Positions 37,051 through 44,982 of a DNA stretch of 64,000 nucleotides are shown in pieces. The notes beneath the pieces were generated by a model that did no database searches, was not told where the DNA came from, and saw only the letters and a program-made list of their open reading frames with translations. This DNA is from Allorhizobium undicola ORS 992 = ATCC 700741 (GTDB lineage: Bacteria > Pseudomonadota > Alphaproteobacteria > Rhizobiales > Rhizobiaceae). The stretch is from NCBI RefSeq assembly GCF_000621665.1, contig NZ_JHXQ01000007.1:1-64000 (forward strand), read 5' to 3'. A program made the translations under genes and the position numbers. Each line of letters opens with the position of its first letter. Positions within the stretch are counted from its first letter, which is position 1.

Positions 37051-37401
37051 CAGCCCCTCCATTTTCGATCTGTCGAATGCTTTGCTGTCTCTTGACAGGG
37101 CGATACGAGATTCTTTCGGAAAGAAGAAGGGTGGCGATGGGTTTATCCAGAGGAGGTGCGTTGCGAACCGGAAGGGTCGGGATGAGGGGACAAAGTTTCG
37201 ATAAGTTCGTCAGGTCCACGAACGCTTTCCTTGGCCTGACCGATAATGTACAAAAGAAGGTGGCTGGCGGTCTGGTTTCGATGTTTGCCATGATGTGCAG
37301 CCATCGCGACGGCCAATGTCATGTCATTGCATCCGGTTGTGGGTGGCAGCATTGCCGATCACTTTCGTTCCGTCAATCTTGCGCCGCATCAGGTCCTGCC
37401 G
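37051..37401. other. Divergent gap between the NCS2 permease and the ROK repressor
   Basis: About 350 bases without a convincing gene. It holds ROK-type operator site 4 (37205-37223). Rightward frames starting at 37014 or 37321 read into this gap but lack ribosome sites and family similarity. Confidence 0.55.
37205..37223. promoter_or_regulatory. ROK-type operator, site 4 of 4
   Basis: GTTCG-TCAGGTCCA-CGAAC. Placed between the permease and the ROK repressor, it could serve autoregulation of the repressor and control of the permease. Confidence 0.65.
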
Positions 37402-38601
37402 ATGAACCAGAGCATCCCTAATCCCCCCGTGTTGCGGCAGATTTCGGTTCGCGCCGCCATGGATCTCCTGCTGCATGAGGGGCCGATGTCACGCGCCGCG
37501 CTCGCGAAGAAAACCGGCCTGTCCAAGCAGACCATGTCGGAGGTCATTCGCACGCTGGAGGAGTCCGGCTGGGTGCAGGTGAAAGGCGTGGTCAGCGGCA
37601 AGGTCGGACGCAGTGCCATTACCTATGAGGTGGCGGCCAATGCAGGCTATGCTCTGGGTCTCGATATAGGCGCAACCATGGTGCGCATGGCGCTGGTCAA
37701 TATTGCCGGCACGATCGTCGAGGAATGCGAGCAGCCATCCGGGGGGCTGAGCGGCGTAAACCTCTTGACCCTGACGCATGACATGCTGGAAACGAGCCTC
37801 AAGCGGGCGGGGATTGCCCGCGAAAAAATCCTGCTGGCCGCTGTCGCCACGCCGGGCGTCGTCGATCCCTTGTCCGGGGCGCTGACACTTGCGCCGAATA
37901 TGGGCGACCTTTCGGGACTGGACCTGGTGGCCGGGCTGAGCAAGGCGCTGGGGGCTGGCGTGATCGTGGAAAATGACATCAACGCCGCCATGGTGGGCGA
38001 GGCCTGGAAGGGCTGTTCTGCGGGGATCGAAAACGGCGCCTTCATTTCGCTTGGCACGGGTATCGGCCTTGGCATGATGGTCAATGGCAAGCTGATGCGC
38101 GGCGCACATGGAGCCGCAGGCGAGATTTCCTACCTTCCCTTCGGGGCCGATCCCTATGCCAGCGAAAGTCTCGATCGCGGTGCGCTGGAATGCGCAATCG
38201 GAGCACGCGGCATCATGGAACGCTATCGGGCCATGGGCGGCGAGGCGGCAGCGGTGCGCGAGGTGCTGGAACGCGCCGTGGCCGGAGATCGCGCCGCCCA
38301 TGGCGCGATTGCCGAAACCGCCCGCCTCACGGCGCTTCTCGTCGTTTCCGTGGATGCAATGTTCGATCCGCAAAAGATCGTGCTTGGCGGCAATGTCGGG
38401 CGGCATCCGCTGATGGTGCGGCTGATTGGCGAGGCGCTGCCTGCTTGCAGCCGCAAGCGGATCACGGTGGAAGCAAGCCTGCTGGGCAGCAGGGCCACCA
38501 TGGTCGGCGCGGTGGCGCTGGCGCTCAACCAGCTTCACAATACGCTGTTTTCTCCGCAGGATCTTCCCAGCGAGATGCGGCTGCCATCTTTTGTGGCGTG
38601 A
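37402..38601 (+). CDS. ROK-family transcriptional repressor (NagC/XylR type)
   Basis: A 399-residue repressor. The N-terminal winged HTH covers about 10-75 (GPMSRAALAKKTGLSKQTMSEVIRTLEESGW); the ROK domain follows (GLDIGATMVRMALVN, ENDINAAMVGEA, SLGTGIGLGMMVNGKLMRGAHG). The cysteine zinc motif of NagC/Mlc is absent. ATG 37402 gives the start; a longer frame begins at 37321. It is the most likely owner of the four RTTCG-N9-CGAAC sites, because NagC/Mlc-type operators share TTCG/CGAA arms and all four lie before genes of this locus. The inducer would be a breakdown sugar. Confidence 0.88.
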   Translation: MNQSIPNPPVLRQISVRAAMDLLLHEGPMSRAALAKKTGLSKQTMSEVIRTLEESGWVQVKGVVSGKVGRSAITYEVAANAGYALGLDIGATMVRMALVNIAGTIVEECEQPSGGLSGVNLLTLTHDMLETSLKRAGIAREKILLAAVATPGVVDPLSGALTLAPNMGDLSGLDLVAGLSKALGAGVIVENDINAAMVGEAWKGCSAGIENGAFISLGTGIGLGMMVNGKLMRGAHGAAGEISYLPFGADPYASESLDRGALECAIGARGIMERYRAMGGEAAAVREVLERAVAGDRAAHGAIAETARLTALLVVSVDAMFDPQKIVLGGNVGRHPLMVRLIGEALPACSRKRITVEASLLGSRATMVGAVALALNQLHNTLFSPQDLPSEMRLPSFVA

Positions 38602-38734
38602 AGCGCTGTCCACCGGGAAGCGGGAACCGTTTTCATTTGCAAATGCGAAAAAACTGCAAGGCTGGAGGCTGTCTTTTCCGGCAGTGTGAATAGATTATCC
38701 GTCAGGGAGAAGGATTTTCGGGAGGAGTTGCGTC

Positions 38735-39823
38735 TTGTCGCCTTTGGATTATTTTCACGCCTATGCTTTGCGTTACCAGCCCTACAAGGCGGGGGCGTGG
38801 TGCTATGAGGATGGATGCCTTTACCGTGGCTTGCAGCTTTTGTATGAGGCCGACCCGCAGGGGCCGTGGCTTGGCCATCTCGTTCGGCTCGTCGATGGCC
38901 AGATTGATCGGCACGGCAAGCTGAAATCCTACGATCCGTCCGATTATAATATCGACAATATCCTGCCCGGCCGGGTTCTGTTTTTTCTCGCGGCCCAAAG
39001 CGGCGATAACCGCTATCGCCGGGCGGCCGATCGACTGATTGCCCAGCTCGAAACCCATCCGCGCCTGCTTGCCGGAAATTACTGGCATAAGAAGCGCTAT
39101 CCGCATCAGCTCTGGCTGGATGGTCTTTACATGGGTCTGCCCTTCCAGATCGAATACGGAATGGATAGCGGCAGGGAGGGCCTGATTGCCGATGCACTTC
39201 AGCAGCTTGCAACAGCTCTCGTGTTGACCGACCATGGTTCGGGTCTTTTCGTGCATGGTTACGACGAAAGCCGGATACAGGCATGGTGCGACAGGATGAC
39301 GGGCAAATCCCCGGCAGTATGGGCGCGCGCTGTGGGGTGGCTCGTCATGGCGCTGGCCGATACGCTGTCGCTTGTGGAGGATGACGAGGCCATCACGTCC
39401 TTGAGGAGGCGATTTTGCCTGCTGCTGGGCGCACTCGTGGAGCGGCAGGAGGAAAGCGGCCTGTGGATGCAGGTTCTGGAGGCGCCCGGACTTTCCGGAA
39501 ATTATCAGGAAAGCTCTGCCACGGCGATGTTTGCCTATGCGCTTCTGCGCGCCGCGCGCCTCGGGCTGGTGGAAGAGGGGGTGCTGGCGTCCATGCAGGC
39601 TGCGGGCGAAAGGGCGCTTCAAGGCCTTCTGCAAACCCGTCTTCAGGCAGATGAGGGCGTGCTGCGTCTGACCGGAATTGTTCAGGTGGCGGGGCTTGGC
39701 GGGTTCGAGGGGCAGGAACGGGATGGCTCGCCTGCCTATTATCTGCGCGAGCCGGTCGTGAGCGACGATGTCAAGGGCGTGGGCCCGCTGATGATGGCCT
39801 ATTCCGAGCATATGAGACTGTAA
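38735..39823 (+). CDS. GH88/GH105 unsaturated uronyl (rhamnogalacturonyl) hydrolase
   Basis: A 362-residue (alpha/alpha)6-barrel enzyme of the YteR/YesR type. It hydrates the C4=C5 double bond of an unsaturated uronic acid at the end of an oligosaccharide left by a polysaccharide lyase. The blocks RYPHQLWLDGLYMGLPF (with the likely catalytic Asp129), KSPAVWARAVGWLVMAL and ESSATAMFAYALLRA are characteristic. No signal peptide, so it acts on imported fragments. The start is TTG 38735 behind a strong GGAGGAG; no ATG is near. It follows the repressor by 133 bases in the same direction. No polysaccharide lyase is visible in the window. Confidence 0.87.
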   Translation: MSPLDYFHAYALRYQPYKAGAWCYEDGCLYRGLQLLYEADPQGPWLGHLVRLVDGQIDRHGKLKSYDPSDYNIDNILPGRVLFFLAAQSGDNRYRRAADRLIAQLETHPRLLAGNYWHKKRYPHQLWLDGLYMGLPFQIEYGMDSGREGLIADALQQLATALVLTDHGSGLFVHGYDESRIQAWCDRMTGKSPAVWARAVGWLVMALADTLSLVEDDEAITSLRRRFCLLLGALVERQEESGLWMQVLEAPGLSGNYQESSATAMFAYALLRAARLGLVEEGVLASMQAAGERALQGLLQTRLQADEGVLRLTGIVQVAGLGGFEGQERDGSPAYYLREPVVSDDVKGVGPLMMAYSEHMRL

Positions 39824-39931
39824 TTGGCCGTTGAGGCCAATGAAATCTGTCAGGTCCACCGGACGCGCTTCTTTTGTTTTGCGCATTTCCGGACGGAAAA
39901 CCGTGACTGCACTTTTCTCGGATACTTTAGA

Positions 39932-40019
39932 GCATTTCCAGCAAAAGTGTAGTCGGTTTTGCGTCCGGAAATGCGCCGAAACAAGAAGTTAGAGCATTGT
40001 AGGTGAACCCGTGTTCACC
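39932..40019. repeat. Palindromic repeat pair before the XRE regulator gene end
   Basis: GCATTTCC...GGAAATGC (39932-39974) followed by the hairpin GGTGAAC-CCGT-GTTCACC (40002-40019). The same composite, with divergent sequence, is found at 46422-46523. It separates two convergent genes. Confidence 0.8.
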
Positions 40020-40028
40020 GGAAGTGCT

Positions 40029-40577
40029 CTAGAAACTCGGCGGGGTGCAGGCGCTTATGACCTCGCATGGCACCGGCCCCACGCAACGGAAGCGATGGGG
40101 GCGGCGGCTTTCGAAATAGTAGGCATCTCCCGGTCCGAGGATCCGGCGCTCCCCGTCCACCGTCACCTCCAGACGGCCGCTGAGGACGATGCCGCCTTCC
40201 TCGCCGTCATGCACCAGCAGTACTTTGCCGGTATCGGCGCCGGGCTGGTAGCACTCTTTCAAAATTTGCAGACTGCGACCGAACAGGTTTTCTCCAACCT
40301 GCCGATAGGAAATTGCCCCCTTGCCGATCTCCACAAGATCTTCGCTGGCATAAAATGCCTTTGCGGGCTTTTCCGGCTCATAGGAGAAAAACTCCGCAAG
40401 GCCAATGGGAATGCCGTCGAGAATGCGCTTCAGGGCACCGACGGACGGATTGCTGGCATTCGATTCAATGAGGGAAATCGTCGAATTGGTAACACCCGCC
40501 CGCTTGGCAAGTTCGCGCTGCGACAACTTGTTCGCCAAACGCAGGTGGCGCAGCCGGCTACCTATATCGATGTTCAT
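40029..40577 (-). CDS. XRE-family regulator with cupin sensor domain (PuuR-like)
   Basis: A 182-residue regulator: HTH_XRE at about 6-60 (LRLANKLSQRELAKRAGVTNSTISLIE) and a C-terminal cupin_2 domain at about 105-175 (GEEGGIVLSGRLEVTVDGE, then LGPGDAYYFESRRPHRFRC). This arrangement is typical of regulators of polyamine and amino acid degradation such as PuuR. It is divergent from the aminotransferase gene with 131 bases between, where an AATAT-CGCA-ATATT inverted repeat lies. It most likely represses the aminotransferase; the effector is unknown. Confidence 0.87.
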   Translation of the reverse strand: MNIDIGSRLRHLRLANKLSQRELAKRAGVTNSTISLIESNASNPSVGALKRILDGIPIGLAEFFSYEPEKPAKAFYASEDLVEIGKGAISYRQVGENLFGRSLQILKECYQPGADTGKVLLVHDGEEGGIVLSGRLEVTVDGERRILGPGDAYYFESRRPHRFRCVGPVPCEVISACTPPSF

Positions 40578-40601
40578 GGCTTGCCTGTTTCAAGTGTTCG
40601 A

Positions 40602-40615
40602 AATATCGCAATATT
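40602..40615. promoter_or_regulatory. Inverted repeat, candidate operator of the XRE-cupin regulator
   Basis: AATAT-CGCA-ATATT, 25 bases before the regulator start and about 95 before the aminotransferase. Confidence 0.4.
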
Positions 40616-40708
40616 AGCCAGTCATCCTCATAGAAATCAATGGATTGATCGCCAAAAGAAAAGGGCTTGTTTGCTTGAGCGATATGCGGGAGAGATAGCC
40701 AGATCGCC

Positions 40709-42058
40709 ATGGAGCCTTTTGAAATGACCAGCCACTCCGCTTCCAACATGCCCGCACTTGAAAATTTCTGGATGCCGTTTACGGCAAACCGCCAGTTCAA
40801 GGCCTCGCCACGTCTCCTCGCCTCTGCCGAGGGCATGTATTACACCGATATCGATGGCAAACAGGTGCTGGACGGTACGGCCGGTCTTTGGTGTGTGAAT
40901 GCGGGCCATGGCCGCAAGCGTATTGCTGAAGCCGTTGAGCGCCAGTTGCGAACGCTGGATTTTGCGCCCACCTTCCAGATGGGGCACCCGATTGCCTTCG
41001 ATTTTGCAGCACGTCTTGGCGCCATGGCGCCGGGTGGTCCCGAAGCCGGTCTTGACCGGGTCTTTTTCACCGGCTCCGGCTCGGAGTCGGTCGATACGGC
41101 CCTCAAGATTGCCATTGCCTATCAGCGCGCCATTGGCCAGGGCACGCGCACGCGCATCATCGGCCGGGAAAAGGGCTATCACGGTGTCGGCTTCGGTGGC
41201 ATTTCCGTTGGCGGGCTCGTCAACAACCGCCGCGTTTTCCCGCAGATTCCGGCAGACCACATGCGCCATACGCTGGATCTGGATCGCAACGCCTTTTCCA
41301 AGGGGCTGCCTGAACACGGTCTCGAACTTGCCGAGGATCTCGAGCGGCTCGTGGCATTGCACGGCGCGGAAACCATCGCTGCGGTCATTGTCGAGCCCAT
41401 GTCCGGCTCCGCCGGTGTCATTCTGCCGCCGAAAGGCTATCTGGAGCGTATTCGCGCCATCTCCGAAAAATACGGCATCCTGCTGATTTTCGATGAAGTC
41501 ATTACCGGGTTCGGCCGTCTCGGTACGCCTTTCGCCACCGATTATTTCGGCGTGGTTCCCGATCTCGTCACGACAGCCAAGGGCCTGACCAACGGGGCAA
41601 TTCCCATGGGGGCGGTTTTCGCCAGCCGCAAGGTGCATGACGGGCTGATGAACGGGCCGGAGAACCAGATCGAACTGTTCCACGGCTATACCTATTCCGG
41701 GCATCCGGTTGCCAGTGCTGCGGGTCTTGCCACTCTCGACATTTACGAGCAGGAGGGGCTTTTGACCCGCGCCGCCGGTCTGGTCGAAGACTGGCAGGAA
41801 GCACTGCACAGCCTGAAGGGCCTGCCGCATGTCATCGATATTCGCAATCTTGGCCTTGTCGGCGCAATCGAGCTGGAACCGCGCGCGGCAGCGCCCGGCA
41901 CCCGCGCCTATGACGTTTTCGTCGATTGCTTCCGAAGCGGCCTGTTGATCCGCGTAACCGGTGACATCATCGCGCTTTCTCCGCCATTGATCATCGAGAA
42001 GGAACAGATCGCAACTCTCGTGTCGATTCTGGGCGATGCCTTGAAGCGGGCGGCCTGA
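40709..42058 (+). CDS. Omega-amino acid (beta-alanine-pyruvate type) aminotransferase
   Basis: A 449-residue class III PLP enzyme. It aligns by eye with Pseudomonas beta-alanine-pyruvate transaminase: ENFWMPFTANR, DGTAGLWCVNAGHGRK, FFTGSGSESVDTALK, GREKGYHGVGFGGISVGG, and IFDEVITGFGRLG with the ring-binding Asp. The PLP lysine is in TTAKGLTNGAIPMGA. It would transfer the amino group of beta-alanine or similar omega-amino acids to pyruvate. Starts at ATG 40709 or ATG 40724; the second has GGAG upstream. Neighbouring aspA and a permease suggest amino acid breakdown. Confidence 0.9.
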   Translation: MEPFEMTSHSASNMPALENFWMPFTANRQFKASPRLLASAEGMYYTDIDGKQVLDGTAGLWCVNAGHGRKRIAEAVERQLRTLDFAPTFQMGHPIAFDFAARLGAMAPGGPEAGLDRVFFTGSGSESVDTALKIAIAYQRAIGQGTRTRIIGREKGYHGVGFGGISVGGLVNNRRVFPQIPADHMRHTLDLDRNAFSKGLPEHGLELAEDLERLVALHGAETIAAVIVEPMSGSAGVILPPKGYLERIRAISEKYGILLIFDEVITGFGRLGTPFATDYFGVVPDLVTTAKGLTNGAIPMGAVFASRKVHDGLMNGPENQIELFHGYTYSGHPVASAAGLATLDIYEQEGLLTRAAGLVEDWQEALHSLKGLPHVIDIRNLGLVGAIELEPRAAAPGTRAYDVFVDCFRSGLLIRVTGDIIALSPPLIIEKEQIATLVSILGDALKRAA

Positions 42059-42091
42059 GGGGAAGGCTTGCGGCTGAAACCTCACTGGATG

Positions 42092-42200
42092 AAGCGTTAA
42101 AGTCTCCCGCAAAAGTGTGCAGCGGTCTTGCGATAACGACATGCGAAAAAAATGAAGTAAAGCGTCGGGAGCGACTCTGAAAGATCGCGAGACGCTGTAA
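42092..42200. repeat. Degenerate dispersed palindromic repeat
   Basis: Contains the GCAAAAGTG...GCGGTCTTGCG core and AAGCGTC / GACGCT arms of the same repeat group. It fills most of the gene-free gap 42059-42317. Confidence 0.6.
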
Positions 42201-42317
42201 CGGCGCTGGCGTGTTATAATGCCAGCGCCTTTGGCTGGTTGTGGGGCGCGGCCCGCTTTTGCAATTCACCCCCGCAAATGTCGAGAATCCTCATATTCGT
42301 CGCTTGACAAAGGCGTA

Positions 42318-43049
42318 ATGATTAGGAAAGTCGATGTCATGAACGAAGTGGCTGATTGGTTAACCGCAGCAAACCCGATCAGTCGGAAAAATGCGGCTGA
42401 AGTGGTTTTTGATGATATTCGCACGGCCATCATGTCGGGGCGCGTATCTGTCGGCACGCGCCTGCCTTCTGAATCGCATCTGGCAAGCCGCTATGGTGTC
42501 AGCCGTCCTATCGTGCGCGAGGCGCTGCGCTCGCTCCAGACCCTGGGCCTGACGCAGACGCGAACGGGAAGCGGTACCTTCGTGGTCATGTCCCAGCCCG
42601 GCAAGGAGCTGACCTACGGCAATTATTCTGCCCGTGATCTGATGGAGGCGCGGCCTTTCGTGGAAATTCCTGCTGCCGGCTGGGCGGCGGAGCGGCGCAA
42701 CGAAGCGCAGATGAAAAACCTTCTCTCGCTTTGCGACCAGATGGACCGGCAGGAAGATCCCCTCAAATGGGTGCTGCTGGATTGGGAATTTCACCGGGCG
42801 ATTGCCGAGGCATCCGGCAACGCGGTCTTCTGCAAGATCGTGTCGGATGTGCGTGAGGCGCTGACGGAACAGTCCGAACTGGTCAATTTCATGGCGCCGC
42901 GCCGCACGGCCTCCAATATCGAACACCGCCGGATTGCCGAAGCCATCCGCAGCGGTTCTGCCGAGGCGGCGCGCGCGGCGATGGAATCGCATCTTGGCCT
43001 TGTCAGCCAAGTGGTCGCCGAGATTACCGGCGAAACCCGCCAGCATTAG
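42318..43049 (+). CDS. GntR-family regulator, FadR subfamily
   Basis: A 243-residue repressor. The winged HTH covers about 20-85 (GTRLPSESHLASRYGVSRPIVREALRSLQ) and the FCD effector domain is C-terminal, with EFHRAIAEASGN and EHRRIAEAIRSG carrying likely metal ligands. ATG 42318 has AAAGG upstream; longer frames lack support, and ATG 42339 is possible. It lies convergent with aspA. Two matching CTGTCAKACAG palindromes before aspA and the permease are possible targets, which would make it a regulator of aspartate/asparagine use. That link is inference. Confidence 0.83.
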   Translation: MIRKVDVMNEVADWLTAANPISRKNAAEVVFDDIRTAIMSGRVSVGTRLPSESHLASRYGVSRPIVREALRSLQTLGLTQTRTGSGTFVVMSQPGKELTYGNYSARDLMEARPFVEIPAAGWAAERRNEAQMKNLLSLCDQMDRQEDPLKWVLLDWEFHRAIAEASGNAVFCKIVSDVREALTEQSELVNFMAPRRTASNIEHRRIAEAIRSGSAEAARAAMESHLGLVSQVVAEITGETRQH

Positions 43050-43100
43050 AGCATAATCCGACCGACGTGAAACAGGGGTCGTCAAGATTACGCTTCAAAA
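43050..43100. repeat. Dispersed repeat copy matching 21382-21430
   Basis: TAGAGCATAATCCGACCG...GATTACGCTTCAAAA repeats the element after smoF with few changes. It starts at the regulator's stop codon. Confidence 0.75.
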
Positions 43101-43187
43101 TGTCATGCGCCAAGGTTTCCGGCAGTGTTTCGTCCCGGAAACATAATCGAACCGGCCTTGTTTGCCGGTTCGAGGTTTTCACGCCAT

Positions 43188-44582
43188 TTATGACAGGTTG
43201 GCAAGCAGGCTTGGATTAAGCGCCGCCTGCAACTGTGCTTCTGTCAGATGCCCCTTTGCAAGCACGACTTCTGCCACGCTGCGGCCTGTTGCCAAGGCTT
43301 CCTGCGCAATCTGCGTGGCGGCATAATAGCCGATCAGCGGGTTGAGAGCGGTGGCAAGGCCGATCGATTCCTCCACCCGGCGCGCCATGATCTCGCGATT
43401 GGCGGTGATGCCGTCGATGCAGCGCCCCGCAAGCGTCCGGCAGGCGGCGCTCATATGGGTGATGCTGTCGCTCAATGCCCTGATGATGACCGGCTCGAAG
43501 GCGTTCAATTGAAGCTGTCCTGCTTCTGCCGCCATGGTTACGGCAATGTCGTTGCCAATCACGGTGAATGCGACCTGGTTGACCACCTCCGGAATGACCG
43601 GGTTGATCTTGCCGGGCATGATGCTGGATCCCGCCTGCAAGGCCGGGAGATTGATTTCGCCGATCCCGGCCCGCGGGCCGGAGGAAAGCAGCCTGAGATC
43701 GTTGCAGGTTTTCGACAGCTTCACCGCAACACGCTTCAACACGCCGGAGAGATGCACGAAGGCGCCGGGATCCTGCGTTGCTTCGATCAGGTCGCCTGCG
43801 GTGACGAGAGGGCGTCCGGTCAGTTCCACCAGTGCCGCACAGGCCTTGGCTGCATAACCGGCAGGCGCATTCAGGCCGGTGCCGATGGCTGTTGCACCCA
43901 GATTGATCTCGTGCAGCAGCGCTGCCGATTCGATCAGTCTCGCCCGGTCCTCACCCAGCATGATTGCGAAAGCACGAAACTCCTGGCCGAGTGTCATCGG
44001 CACGGCGTCTTGCAACTGCGTGCGTCCAACCTTGAGAACATCGTGAAACTCCTTTGCCTTGCGGGCAAAGGACTCCTCCAGAACGCCCATGGACGCGACC
44101 AGATCGTCGATCGCCTCGATCAGCGCGATGTTGACGGCGGTCGGATAGGCGTCATTGGTCGATTGGCTGAGATTGACGTGATCGTTGGGATGCAGCGCCT
44201 TGTAGTCCCCCTTGGCGTGGCCAAGGATTTCCAGTGCACGGTTGGCGATTACCTCGTTGGCATTCATGTTCGTGGAGGTTCCGGCGCCACCTTGAATGGC
44301 ATCCACGACGAACTGGTCATGCAGCTTTCCGGCGCGTATTTCCTGGCAGGCTTGGCGAATTGCCTTGAGATGGCGCTCATCCAGAAGCCCCAGTTCGTGA
44401 TTGGCCATGGCTGCGGCTTCCTTGACATAGGCAAGCCCGCGGATCAGCCAGGGATAGCGGCCGATCGGTATGCCGGTAATTTGAAAATTCTCGACCGCCC
44501 TTGCCGTGTGAACGCCCCAGTAGGCGCTGGCGGGAATGTCTTTTTCGCCAAGCAGATCACGTTCGCTACGCATCAGGTTCAT
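43188..44582 (-). CDS. aspA: Aspartate ammonia-lyase
   Basis: A 464-residue fumarase/aspartase-superfamily enzyme that converts aspartate to fumarate and ammonia. The superfamily signature with the catalytic loop reads GSSIMPGKINPV; other blocks are GGAGTSTNMNANEVIANRA and HPNDHVNLSQSTNDAYPT, all as in AspA. In some members these overlap with fumarase C, but the start RSERDLLGEKDIPASAYWGVHT favours aspartase. It is divergent from an asparagine/aspartate-type permease and would turn imported asparagine-derived aspartate into a TCA intermediate. Confidence 0.9.
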   Translation of the reverse strand: MNLMRSERDLLGEKDIPASAYWGVHTARAVENFQITGIPIGRYPWLIRGLAYVKEAAAMANHELGLLDERHLKAIRQACQEIRAGKLHDQFVVDAIQGGAGTSTNMNANEVIANRALEILGHAKGDYKALHPNDHVNLSQSTNDAYPTAVNIALIEAIDDLVASMGVLEESFARKAKEFHDVLKVGRTQLQDAVPMTLGQEFRAFAIMLGEDRARLIESAALLHEINLGATAIGTGLNAPAGYAAKACAALVELTGRPLVTAGDLIEATQDPGAFVHLSGVLKRVAVKLSKTCNDLRLLSSGPRAGIGEINLPALQAGSSIMPGKINPVIPEVVNQVAFTVIGNDIAVTMAAEAGQLQLNAFEPVIIRALSDSITHMSAACRTLAGRCIDGITANREIMARRVEESIGLATALNPLIGYYAATQIAQEALATGRSVAEVVLAKGHLTEAQLQAALNPSLLANLS

Positions 44583-44609
44583 GAATGCCTCCCAAATAAA
44601 TCTGTCTTG

Positions 44610-44620
44610 CTGTCAGACAG
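44610..44620. promoter_or_regulatory. Palindrome CTGTCAGACAG, candidate operator before aspA
   Basis: Five-base perfect arms CTGTC / GACAG; 28 bases upstream of the aspA start. Differs by one base from the copy at 44762. Confidence 0.5.
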
Positions 44621-44761
44621 ATAATACTCTACGGATAATCCCATTCCATCCTCGGGTCAATGGGGGCCTTTTTGGGCTCAAGAGGCGTTCATTGGTAACG
44701 GAGAGGGCCCATGGCAGCTGAGGGTTGACGCTTGGGGAGGAAAAGCACTAAGAGGGCAAAG

Positions 44762-44772
44762 CTGTCATACAG
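44762..44772. promoter_or_regulatory. Palindrome CTGTCATACAG, candidate operator before the permease
   Basis: Ten of eleven bases match the site at 44610. It is followed by the related ATAACAG. Confidence 0.45.
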
Positions 44773-44982
44773 TATAACAGAATATCATAATGCGAAGATG
44801 CATTGATATTCGTTCACAAGTTGACTTCGGATGGATCAGGCGGCTTTTTTGATTTGATTATTCGAAGACACTTCTGGATCTGGCGCATCGCGTTTCCGGT
44901 CCGGCAATGATTGGCAAAAGCCGCCATGCTTCGAGGGGCAGGGCAGGCTTCTAATGAAAAATCGCAGGGAGGAGTACTCGCC

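Larger units (their letters stand above)
44583..44982. other. Divergent regulatory gap between aspA and the permease
   Basis: 400 bases without a gene. It holds two near-identical palindromes, CTGTCAGACAG (44610-44620) near aspA and CTGTCATACAG (44762-44772) nearer the permease, likely operators of one regulator. Confidence 0.55.

Noticed and set aside
37014..37421. 135-codon plus-strand frame before the ROK repressor
   Set aside because: It overlaps the operator and the repressor start in another frame, with no recognisable domain.
40637..42142. 501-codon minus-strand frame
   Set aside because: Antisense to the class III aminotransferase, whose protein is clearly conserved; no start signal.
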